This document shows, one piece after another, positions 32,795 through 43,999 of a DNA stretch of 64,000 nucleotides. Both the position numbers and the translations under genes were made by a program. A model generated the notes under the pieces. That model was given only the letters and a program-made list of their open reading frames with translations, had not been told where the DNA came from and ran no database searches. The stretch's first letter is position 1. Each line of letters opens with the position of its first letter. This stretch comes from Nyssa sinensis (lineage: Eukaryota; Streptophyta; Magnoliopsida; Cornales; Nyssaceae), in assembly GCA_008638375.1 (NCBI GenBank), contig CM018032.1, positions 2,671,001 through 2,735,000 of the forward strand. Reading direction: 5' to 3'.

Positions 32795-35700
32795 ATGCAA
32801 CCAAGCAGGGGTGGTGGTAGTGGTGAACTGAGTCGTGGACTCGCCCGGTTCCGCTCAGCTCCGGCGACCTGGTTGGAAGCTCTACTCGAATCAGAGGAAG
32901 AAGAGGATTCACTCAAACCATCTCAGTGCTTAACTCAACTTCCTCCGTCCAACTCAGCAACACCCACCACCAGTAACTCCACCAGCTACGTCTCCGCCAC
33001 CGATCCGGGGTTGTTCGACACCAGGGGCGCCGCTTCCGGGTTGGCTTTCCTCCGCCAGAACAGCTCTCCCGCCCAGTTTCTTTCTCAGATTAATTCTGGG
33101 TCTGAAGGGTACTTCTCAAACATTGGAATTCCTGCTAATTACGACTATCTCTCATCGTCTATTGACAGCCCTCCATCCGGCAAGCGACCTAGGGAGGTAG
33201 ATTCAGGACACCCATCAGCCAAATTCTTATCTCCGTTGGTAAATATATATGAAATTCTAATGAGTTTTCACATTTGATATTACATATATACATAAACATA
33301 TACTTCTCTGTCAAGTCATATGCATATATACAGAGACACACATGTATTGGAGTGGTGTTAAATTAATCCTGTTATTTAAATAAATAAATATATGCATACA
33401 CTTACGGTTATATAAATTTGTGGGAGTTACAGAAGGGAGAGCAAAGCGGTCAGTTGCATGGTGGAATGGATGATTTGTTGGATGAGGAGATGGAGAAGCT
33501 TTTGGAAGATTCGGTTCCATGTAGGGTGCGGGCAAAGCGAGGCTGTGCTACACATCCTCGCAGCATTGCTGAGAGAGTAAGAATTGTTTCAATTTAATTG
33601 CTTTTATTGTTTTGGAAGCTGTAATACTTTTTCAATTTGTGGTTTTTTGTTTGTATTAATTCAGACTAAGCTTTTCTCCATGGATTAGGTTCGGAGGACT
33701 CGAATTAGTGACCGAATAAGGAAGCTTCAGGAACTTGTCCCTAATATGGATAAGGTAACTCATTCATGCTTGCTTCCTTACATTTTAGTGAATTTAAAAA
33801 TCATATTGTGATCTGAAATATTGCAGCTCAAATGGAAATTTCATTGAGTTCGTTGATTTTAGCTTATCATTTTTTGTTTCTGGAAGTGTTGTTATGATCT
33901 TTCATTATGCGATTGGGGATTGCTATTTCTACCTCTGTATTTGTCGCATCCTAGCACATGATGGGAAAGAATTCAAGTGAATACAACAAATATATGCACA
34001 TTCAACTATAGAAACAATCCCATCCATGATTTTGAAATGTAATGGTTTATTGTGTTTACCATTCATGCACAAAACTATAGAACATGTACCATTGAGTATT
34101 ATATTTGTATTAGCTTACAAAAAAATTTTAATAGCGCTGATAAGTAAATAATAGATCCAATATTTTGATGAAGTTCCCTACATTGGTAGCGCTAGGAAAA
34201 ATGGGGATAAGAGGGTTCGATGTCCCACAAACATAATTAAATTTGGCTTTGGTCCCATAAATTGTATATGCCATGTTAACATTTTAAATATTTTGCATTA
34301 ATAATATTATTTTCAATTTAAATTTTTTTTCAATTAAGTTCTTTAGTATTCAAACAATTTCATTAGGCAAGTTGGACTCTAATTTGGTTGAGTTTAGATG
34401 AATTTTCTTTGTAACTCATCTATATTTGGTTGGGGTAGCTGTGGGCTTAACCCAAAAATAACCATTTCAACTATGATAATGTCTTAACAAAATTATGGAT
34501 GCTTCTGCAAACAATAAAGAAAAAAAAACTCAGTTTTTGAAATTTTGTGCCAATGACCTGAAAATAATTATGTCATAGAGAACATTATCAGAATTAGTCA
34601 ATTTTCACAAGGCAGATGTAAAATTGATATTATATTATGTGATAGATAAGATGCAAGAATGGACAAATCCCCTGGTTTCTGGTGCAGCTGGTGAACTAAC
34701 AGATAAGAGTGACTTGAAATCATAAATGCATTTTAACCAAAAAAAGAAATCATAAATGCATCATGTCACTGAAAATTAATGGAAACATACACTTAGGTTG
34801 TTTGGTTCCTAATTTATTATGGATTTCTTTATTTTTTGTTTTATTAGCTTCTAACTCGAGGCAAGACAATTAGCCTAGGGTGTATACTTTTGCCAGCCTT
34901 TCATGCAAGGATTTAACAATTCCAAAGATTTTAGAAAGTTTTACCTGCTTTTTTTGTACAAGTTGTGTGATTCTTAAATTCCCTTGGGGACTGAAATCAC
35001 ATAGTTCACAATATTTAGAAATCCTATCTAAAAGGACGTCAATTTAATAAATCTTGTGAGACAGAAACAACTCATGGATGAAATGCTTTTGACAATTCAT
35101 TAATGAAGAGTAACTTAATCTTCTTTGGGAGATTTGACTGATGAGATTACTCCTGCCTTTTGTTTTCTTTCTTTTCTAATTACAAAAATTTCACTCCAGA
35201 ACTTTTTTTGAGGTCTTGTATTCAAAAGAATAAGGGAAAGGATAAATCATGGGACTTGAAATCCCATGGCTTTGATCTTGTGATTTCTTAATATCCATAA
35301 ATTTTAAATACTTCAAAAAGAACACAACCCCAGTAGATTTGGCCCCATTTAAACAAATTTTTATTCCTTACTAGGAATATTAACTGTGGGAATTTAGTAT
35401 TGCATCTTTTCCGGTTAAAGAGAACAATTTGTGTACTTGAAGGCTATTGTATCATGTAGTGTTATCTTTCAACACTTGTGTTTAAGGTTTGAGAGAGCCT
35501 GTTAACAGGCTACAATCTATGAAAATGGATGGACTGGTCACTTGAGTAAGAATTCCAGTTTTCCTTTCAGCTTTTCGTCAATTTTTCTTTGTGGAATCAG
35601 GTATGCATGTCAAGTATGGTATCTGTTTAGGCATTCTGTAGTCACAAGTTCAAGGACACATGGACATGACTAAATATTCAATTTTTTTTTTAATATTGTT

Positions 35701-36995
35701 CCTTTCTTTCCTTGGTGAAATGGTGCATTAGTAGAGTGTTTAGCATCGGTAGTTCACTCATTTTAAATCAATCATACATCAAAGAAACACCATAAGAAAT
35801 TTTTACAAATTATTTTATAGTAAATTTGAATTCCTGGCCACACTTACTGGGTACATGTCCGACATTTGGGACACATATGTCATACCCTTATACCCATGTC
35901 AAACATGGGTACTTCACACATTTGGAAGAGTCTGTATGACATACATAGTAAATTACTCCATATATTTGAATTTTTTGAACAAATTTAATATATTAGTGTT
36001 TTATTTGTTTATTTTATTGAGATTGTTGTTGAGTTCTTGCAGGTAGGTCATAATGTGGAAGGTTTTATAGAGCTTCTAAATGGGTGCCATTGTGCAAAAA
36101 TGAGCAATAATGATATACGTTTGTCAGTCGAAAGAGAAATTGGAAATTTTCTTTTCGTTTTCCCTACTTTGCAAATTTTGAGTTTTCCTTTTAGAGCTTG
36201 AAGATGGATTTCTTCCTCTTTCGTTTCATGCTATTACAATGCTGCTTCTGTAGGTGGCTTTCTTTATTAGCAGTTTCTTTATTCAGTGGGAATTTGTGCT
36301 TGGTTTGCCGTGTACAAGCATGTGACTCTCATTTCTGCTTTGTGTCTGAGTGGAATTTTCTTCAGTTTCACCAATTAATTGACCCTTCTTTTTGGTATCT
36401 ATTTTTGTGAATTTCAATTGCTATATTTTGGTGTGTAAGCTGTTCAATATGGTAACATGATTTCTTTGCTACAAACTATTTTTGTGGTGTCTTCTTTAAT
36501 TGGGTCTGATAGTTATTGGATTGTATCTTAAAATTCTGTGAAAAGACTATCAAATTAAGTTTTCAAAGACTTTAGCTTAAGAATTTTGATAACATATGCT
36601 TCATGATCTATTACTACTTTGACGTGGCAAGTTTTCTGTTGTTGCATGCAGCAAACCAACACGGCAGATATGTTAGAAGAGGCAGTAGAGTATGTCAAGT
36701 CTCTACAAAGACAGATTCAGGTATGTTCTGTATCATGCTTACTCTAAATTTATTCATTTGGCTGTGTTGACAAGACATTAAAGAATAATTGAATACTGGG
36801 AATCTTACAACAGTTATTAACTTGTGCCATATAACTAAAGTTGAATATAACATGAAAGAAAAGTAATTGCAAAACAGATTCAAGAAATTGGAGTGAAGTG
36901 TCAGTTGAGGGAAATTTTTCACTAAATGAAAACCGAAAACATGACAGGAACTCGCAGAGCATCAAAAGAATTGCAAATGCATAACTAAAGATTAA
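32795..36995 (+). CDS. bHLH81: bHLH transcription factor, FBH/bHLH80-81 type (five exons, 256 aa)
   Basis: Nuclear DNA-binding protein. Arabidopsis members of this group (FBH proteins) bind E-boxes and activate CONSTANS; the role of this gene is inferred from family only. Exons are 32795-33238, 33433-33576, 33689-33754, 36652-36720 and 36948-36995. All introns begin GT and end AG, all junctions are in phase 0, and the total is 256 codons plus stop, near the length of bHLH80/81. The N-terminus carries the group signature ARFRSAPATWLEALL (residues ~16-30). The basic region RGCATHPRSIAERVRRTR is shared by exons 2 and 3, with Glu and Arg contacts present. Helix 1 is in exon 3 (ISDRIRKLQELVPNMDK) and helix 2 in exon 4 (TADMLEEAVEYVKSLQRQIQ). 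The ATG is the first in a GA-rich leader and directly precedes the signature. No disabling change was seen. Intron 3 is 2.9 kb; the others are 112-227 bp. Confidence 0.93.
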
Positions 36996-38513
36996 ATGGG
37001 AAGAAAATACCCAAGAGAGTCTCCCTGCTACCAAGATCCATCATTGTTGGTGGGCAATAACAGTCTTTCATCTTTCAAAGGTCTGCCTCAAAATATGATA
37101 TTTTTCATCTTATGCCAAAGTCTTCTTCTGCATGTGTGGATATCGGCTGGTCACCGGAGCATTGCAGAATTCATGAAGAGTATCAGCTTCATCTTGGCAA
37201 AAAAACTTCTATTTGAAGTTCCGTTGGTATGGTTGTGGCTGTGGTTGTGGTTGTGTTTGTAGTTGTAGTTGTAGATGTATAATTTTGTACAGTAATATCT
37301 CTTTAACATACTGCCACGGGCTTCTTTCCTTAACAATATTTATTTTCCATAACCTAATTCTGTATTTGGCAATTTGTAGGCCATAAAGCTTGTTGTTCAT
37401 GAATCATGTATGAGGAGTTATTTAGTTAATAAAAAATTATTGCTCTATCATGAATTTGAAGAAATTTTCTAACTTCTTATTCTTAGCTACTCGTTGGCAT
37501 AGAAATATTTTTATTTGTGATATCTTCTTAGAAATGCATGTTTTATGTTATAGCCTAGAAAGAAGATTTCTGGTGAGAAGTTGTGCTATTTGAATCATAT
37601 AATTCCAGAACTTAGTGGAAAATCTGATATCGTTGTTATATATTATTATAACTACTGCTACTGGTTGCCTCTTGTGAATTTAAAACCCATCCCTAAAATT
37701 TCTAGATCCTTAACTAGTCTTAGACTTACGTCCACCACTACTGAAAACGAGGAAGAATATTTCACTAACTGCAAAAGAGAGTACACAAGAGTGATCACTC
37801 TCACTCTCAAAATACACACTATTGACATGCATAGTTTTCTCAATCTCACACTTGGGTACACCTGGCAGCTTCTGCTGAATGCCTATTTATAAGGCTTTGC
37901 ATGTGATGCAACATGGTGAATAGAGTGAGCAAATCTGAGAAAATAAAGGCGCCGACCTCAGACCCGCAATCCCTTGAGGCTGCAAGCTACTTTTCTTTTT
38001 CTTCTTTGACTTTAATTGCTTCTCATTTTAATCTCCTGATTTCACGGGATGTGTTTCATGCTCCTTCACATGGGTTCTCAACAATCCCACAGTTTATACT
38101 TTAGGATACAAGGGAGTAGAGAGGGTCTCAAATTGTTTAACGAGAAGATTACGTGGGAGTGCTAGAGAGTAGCAAATACATCATTAATGATACTACAAAG
38201 TAAAATAGTTGTAGGGAGAATGCATGAGCTAACCAGAGAAGATGGGATTCTAGAAAGGAAAGGGGCACTGGATCTTCTTTTAAGTATGATGCATTGAATG
38301 GCAGTGGATAAAAAAAAAAGATTTTAACATATCCTTTTTAGGATATTAATGACAGATTTTTTAATGAGAATTTGATGTCATTAATTGCTTCTTCTTCTTG
38401 TTATTTATCTTAGGAATCTGCCTTGTATTTATAGCCAAATAGGCACGTAAGTTTTTACTTTCAGTTTTCATTAATGAGTGCTATAATCTCATGTCTCTAA
38501 GTCAAATCAAAGT
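36996..38513. other. 3' flank of the bHLH gene, no further gene seen
   Basis: Presumed 3' UTR followed by non-coding DNA with a GTTGTG-type simple repeat at 37225-37273. Short open frames only, none recognised. Confidence 0.5.
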
Positions 38514-38846
38514 ACCCATTTATTAAATGTGGAGTGGACTTTCTCATTTAATGCGAGATACTTGGAGAATCCTTATACCTAAGGCACTATGTCACAAGAA
38601 CCCAGTGTCCCAAGTATGGCCCACGATTTATTAAATGCGGAGTGGACTTCCTCATTTAATGTGAGATACTTTGGAGAATCCTTATACCTAAGGCATCATG
38701 TCACAAGAACCCAGTGTCCCAAGTATGGCCCACAATTTATTAAATGTGGAGTGAACTTCCTCATTTAATGCGAGATACTTTGGAAAATCCTTATACCTAA
38801 GGCACCATGTCACAAGAACCCAGTGTCCCAAGTATGGCCCACAACA
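38514..38846 (+). repeat. Three tandem units of ~109 bp
   Basis: Units are aligned on TATTAAATG at 38521, 38629 and 38738. Each contains CTCATTTAATGCGAGATAC, CCTTATACCTAAGGCA and CAAGAACCCAGTGTCCCAAG. They are very similar to each other, so the duplication is recent. It is non-coding. Confidence 0.85.
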
Positions 38847-39572
38847 CAGTGATTGTACTATACATGCGCGCTAGAATATGAGAATCTCCTGAGACTTGTC
38901 CCTAAGTCTTTGGGAATCTAAGTAATGGAAGAGAAATTCGTGGAGCTCTGCATGGAACTCTTGATCGGTGAAGTTTCTTGAGGAACTCATATTTGATACA
39001 ACCTCAGCTGGTTAAAGAATGACTGTTATCGTGGAGGATTGATCAACCTTGTTCAGGGATCTCATCTCAAGTTTGCCTATGCATTAAGACTTAGTTTTTC
39101 CATAGGCCTTACTTATTATTTGCACACCTTTGGGTGTGTCCCACCTTTGCTTATAGAGCTTTTGGTTTCTCCAGCCGTAAGTACATCACAGCTTTTGAGG
39201 ATGATTTTTCAAAGATTCTCCTTGCTGGGATGCCACATGGAACTGCGTGAAATTCTCATTATCTACATTTTTCCCCCTTGCGCACTAGACTTTCACAAAA
39301 TTTTGAAAGGGGAAGTTTGGCGCACAAAGAGAGGACAATTGTCTATGAATTTGATGAGATCATTGATGGTGTTAGCCACACTTTACCATTTCTAATGCTT
39401 AAGGCATCATTTGGTTTTTTTAACCATAGTAATTACGACTTCTTATAATGTGGCTCTTTTTAATTGGCCTTTAAATGTATCGGTTGTTGAAAGAAAGTGA
39501 ATAGTCATGAACCTTTTCGAGTCGTTACGCGTTTAGCGTATTTCAATCATAAGTACAGCTGTCATGTTTCAC
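38847..39572. other. Non-coding DNA, no gene recognised
   Basis: A 118-codon open frame (39039-39395) has no recognisable domain and no supporting signals. I take it as chance. Confidence 0.45.
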
Positions 39573-40502
39573 TATAAATAACCCCTTTGAATTCGAATGT
39601 CATCTTCTATTGCTCTCCAAATTATCTTGAGTGTTTTCTGCAACTCTTTGCTTTCTTTGTTTTCTTGCAATTTTCAAACTTTCTCTCTTTTCTTTTGATC
39701 TTTCATTCTTCTTCCGTTTGTCCATGGCTTCGAGGGTAAAGAGCATGATTTTGGTTGATAGAGATATCCCTTCTTTACTTCCAATGTGTGAGTGCCAAAG
39801 GACCCCATTTTTCAGCACTAAAAAAGGAGACAAGTTCCTGCCCATGGTTAGCAAATACCTAACAGCTCTAGAAGAAAGTGTGTAACATCCTCTTCTGTTG
39901 GTTAAGGAGAAGGGATAGGAGACTAATGCTAAAGGAATCCATACCAACTCAATGTTTCGCTTTTTTGTTGAAAAATGGGGTTTCCTTTTTTCTTTTATGT
40001 TTTTCTTGACCAACTCAAGGCCAATCAGTGGGTTGGTTGATTGAACTGGTTATGTCCTTTCCAATGTTGGCAACAAAATTGTTTTGGAGAGGGCTAGGAT
40101 CCTCTAATCAATTCGTGTCTTCGCAAACTAATATACAGGAAGGAAAGGACAATCTTGTTACGCTCACTTCAAGATGGGTAATTTTTTTCACATACCTTTG
40201 TCACTACTTGGGGGAATTCACCTCTACTTTGGAAGACATGACTGCAATCATACATCTTCTACTGTCAGAGAAGTTCGATTTCCCCATATTGAAGCCATTT
40301 GATGAAAAGAATAAAGCTTTAATCTACTTCTAAGAGCACATGATCCCATAAAGATGGGTGTTGCCCGCCAAGTGTTTGATGGGCCCGAGTTTAATAGCCC
40401 TTATCATCTTATTGCATATATCATTTGTTGGTTGTCCAGATATGTCCTGGTCATGCCACTAGAGGATTGCATCAACATGAACATCTTTCTCATCACAATT
40501 CG
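39573..40502 (+). pseudogene. Plant mobile domain (aminotransferase-like PMD) gene fragment
   Basis: CTATAAATAA at 39573 looks like a TATA box. A pyrimidine-rich leader and an ATG at 39724 follow (MASRVKSM). The frame is broken after 53 codons. The PMD core is readable in another frame at 40028-40333, with RWVIFFTYLCHYLGEFTSTLED, where G-E-x-T-x-T-L-E-D is the family hallmark. After another shift, YHLIAYIICWLSRYVL is readable at 40395-40440. Homology ends at 40502, where repeat sequence begins. PMD proteins occur as host genes (MAIL1/MAIN group) and as passengers of Mutator-like and gypsy transposons. Two or more frameshifts make this copy dead. Confidence 0.6.
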
Positions 40503-41559
40503 TGTCACGCCCCTAACCCGGAAGGTCTGACAATACAGTCATTTGAATGATTACTTTAAATGGTTTCTTCTTATTAATATGCTTATATTTGTTCAAGTCC
40601 CATACCCGAATTAATTGAAATTGATTATCATTAGGTGCAACTATATATAAATTGTCCATCTATAATATACGACAAGGTAAGTATTCAGAGTTGACTCTAA
40701 TGTCTAGATACAAGTCTAATTTTACTATAAATATACAATACACCACAATCTATGAAAGGGTACATGCATCATTGTACAAGAAGAATATGCCTTGCAAAAG
40801 GAGGTTGTCACTTCGATAGGGCTTCGACCTCGAAAGAGGAAGAGTTCTTGTAGAGAGAACTCTAGAATTAAACTAATAGCGTGAGGCTACGAAAATCGTG
40901 TATTTTCGTCCCCTCAAACTGACGGCTAGGGGGCTCTATTTATAGAAAAATATGGAGATTTGATCCAATGGTCTAAAATGAAACCCTAAAACAGAGGGCT
41001 AGGATCATGTCTTGAGTGATAATTATCTAATTAAATAAATAAATAATTAAATAAAAATAATTATCCTAACTAAATGAATGAATAAATAATTATGACAATG
41101 CACGAACCAATAGAATTGGTTTATACATGCAAGAGCCAATGAGATAAAAGAGAAATACAATTTAATTAGAAAATAAATTTTAAAATGAAAACGTCTAGGT
41201 TCAATGTATCTCTATTTAAGGAAATATCAAGCAACTAAATTTATGGAAACTCTAAAAGTAGAAAGTCCTAATTAAGCCTAAATAGACTACTACTACTCAA
41301 GAATACCAAATTGCCCCCAATTCGGTGGAGAATCTCCAGATTGCCACAAGACATGTGAAAATACCAAATTACCCCTAATTCGTCACCAAATGGTTAAAAT
41401 TACAAAAATACCCTCATGTGGGTGAAATGGTATGAAAATTACGAAAATTTTACTCAAGTGATTAGGAAGTCTTACTGGAGGTAGGATTGTGCCAAAATTC
41501 CCTTAGTAGGCAAAAATGTACCGAAATTATTGAAACGCCCTCCAATGGGCAGAAGAGTC

Positions 41560-41930
41560 CTAACAAGAGTGAGACTCTATTGGGAAAAGTCCTACTTGGA
41601 CTAGGACTCTGTCAAGAGAGTCCTAACAGGAATGAGACTCTATCAGAAAGAGTCCTACTTGGACTAGGACTTTGTCAAGAGAGTCCTAACAGGAGTGAGA
41701 CTTTATCAAGAAGAGTCTTACTTGGACTAAGACTCTGTCAAGAGAGTCCTTACAGGAATAGGACTCTAGCATGAGAGTCCTAGTGGGAATAGGACTCTAT
41801 TAAGAGGAGTCCTAATAGAACTGGGACTCTGGCAGGAGAGTCCTTGCGGGAATAAAACTCTGTTAGGAGGAGTCCTAATAGAAATAAGACTCTATCGGGA
41901 AGAGTCCTACTGGAAGTAGGTTTCTTGGCA
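41560..41930. repeat. Minisatellite with 69-bp (23-codon) period
   Basis: GAGTCCTA(A/C) alternates with its near-complement GGACTC throughout, giving units such as AGAGTCCTAACAGGAGTGAG plus ACTCTATC. Because the period is a multiple of three, a repetitive open frame arises at 41487-41774. I regard it as incidental. Confidence 0.75.
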
Positions 41931-42369
41931 TAATTATCAAATTGCTACTACTTAATCAAGGGTCACAAAATGAAATGTCTACAGAAAGTCCTTCATTGAT
42001 GAAACTTACAAGCAAATGAACATCAATGTAAGAAAAAAGAGATGACCATTTTGACATTGATTTGTGATTTTTGTTTGACGTGGTTGGACTCGTTCCTATA
42101 TAAGATTCTTACATATCACCCTCAAGAAAATCAGACCGTTCGTAGTTCATAACTAGCGAAAATGAGTGATGTCCTTACTAGATTTCTTTAAAGATACTCA
42201 TCTTGATAGGATTGTTGTGAGGCTATGCCATTGAAAATGACCACTCAAAGTTTTACTTGATAAGAAATGCGATCCTAACAAGTCGTTCATGAGGTTACGT
42301 TCTCATGAGATGATCTTACATCCTCGGACGTTTTACCTATAATGAAATTCCATCCTAGTAGGTTGGTAA

Positions 42370-42960
42370 GGGAGAATGTGATAAACGGCTTACTCGAAAG
42401 GAACACTATTGTAGCAGGATGATAAAATGTGATGCGATAGATGGCTTACCCGAAAGGAATGCTATCCTAACAGAATGATTATGCGATAGACGGCATATCT
42501 AAAAGGAATGCTATCCTAATAGGATGATAAAATGCGTCATCAAAAGACTTACCTGAAAGGAATGTTATCCTAACAAGATAATAAATTTGCGTTCTCAGAC
42601 GACTTTCTTAAAAAGAATGTTATCCTAATAAGTGATAAAATACGTCCTCAAACGAATTTCCTGAAAGGAATGTTATCCTAACAAGATAAGGAATTTGCGT
42701 CCTCGGATGACTTTCCTAAAATGAATGTTATCCTAATAGGCTAATAAAACGTGTCCTCAGATGACTTTCCTTAAAGGAATGCTATCATAACAAGATAATG
42801 AATATGCGTCCTTAGACGACTTTTCTAAAAGGAATGCTATCGTAATAAGTTAAAAAAAAATACATCATCGAACGAATTTCTTGAAAGGAATGGTATCCTA
42901 ACAGGATAATAATGCGATAGACGGCTTACCTCAAATGAATGCTATCATAATTTTCATAAG
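42370..42960. repeat. Minisatellite, about ten units of ~58-63 bp
   Basis: The core AAAGGAATG(C/T)TATCCTAA recurs with linkers of the type GATAATGAATTTGCGTCCTC and AGACGACTTTCC. Units are diverged and vary in length. No coding sense. Confidence 0.75.
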
Positions 42961-43999
42961 ATTGTGTCTTTAATGGATGGATTTCCAAGATGAATTATGG
43001 TCTCAAACATTTTGCCGAGATGGATTACATCTTCAGATGTTTGTCGAGATGGACTATGTCCTCAAACATTTTTTGAGGAGAATAAAGACTTCATGGAGAA
43101 TGCCAGGACATATTTTTACTAGGAAGATGAATTTCCTTGAGAAAATGATGATGGCTTGTACTTCATTGGCGAATAGACTGAGTTGACTCAGTGATTTTGA
43201 TTTGTTTGAGCAGTCGGGTCTCACTCGGAAAACCTTGCCCGGGTCTTGAGGGACCACTAAAGGAAATGCTACGCACATGATCTTTTGAAAGAAATTGTGA
43301 GTTATATGATGTCGGTTTTGGATTAGTGAGCCTACGCCACTAAATGACAAGTTGGTCAACATTGATCGATTTTGAAAATTTATCGATTTGCCCTTTGATG
43401 TTCGGCGTTGAATCACGGTGGATTTCTTAGATATATTTTGGCAAAAAGGCTTGATTTTGACAAAGAATGGGCCGAAATGGGCCAAGATTCACGAAAATGG
43501 GCCAAAGCCCAAAAGTTGGTATATCTGGCCTCTGTGTGCCGATCGACTACCCGTGAGTGCCGATCGGTACTTGGGTGCCTGGGCAGCTTGCTTTAAAATG
43601 TTACAACTTTTAATTTTTCTCATTGCATTCTTAAGCACTCTCTTACCCCTCTCGTGACCATTTTTTGCAGAGATGTGAAGGAGGTTAAATTGAAGTATTT
43701 GGCACTTGTTTTATTTAATCCATGTCAAGGGATCTTTAGAATGTAATTAGGAGACAATGTGATGAAAAATTCTACTATTTCATTCTTTTTCAATTTTCAT
43801 TTAATTATTTTCTGTTATAGTAGGTTTGCTTGTTTCTTGCCCGAAAATAAGCTGACAACTACTCAATCTTAATCTCCCATTAGAGGCATTCCTTCCCATA
43901 TTTGGGAAAATGAGACAATTAGTATCTGTCTAAATCCATAAAAAGGATGACGCATATTTTTCCTTTTTTACCAATGCTTGCGCCCACAACATTGTTTTG

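Noticed and set aside
39039..39395. 118-codon open frame
   Set aside because: No recognisable domain, no start context, and composition like the surrounding non-coding DNA.
41560..42960. Regular repeats as a possible CRISPR array
   Set aside because: Repeats and the sequence between them are both repetitive, there are no unique spacers and no cas genes, and the DNA is of plant origin.
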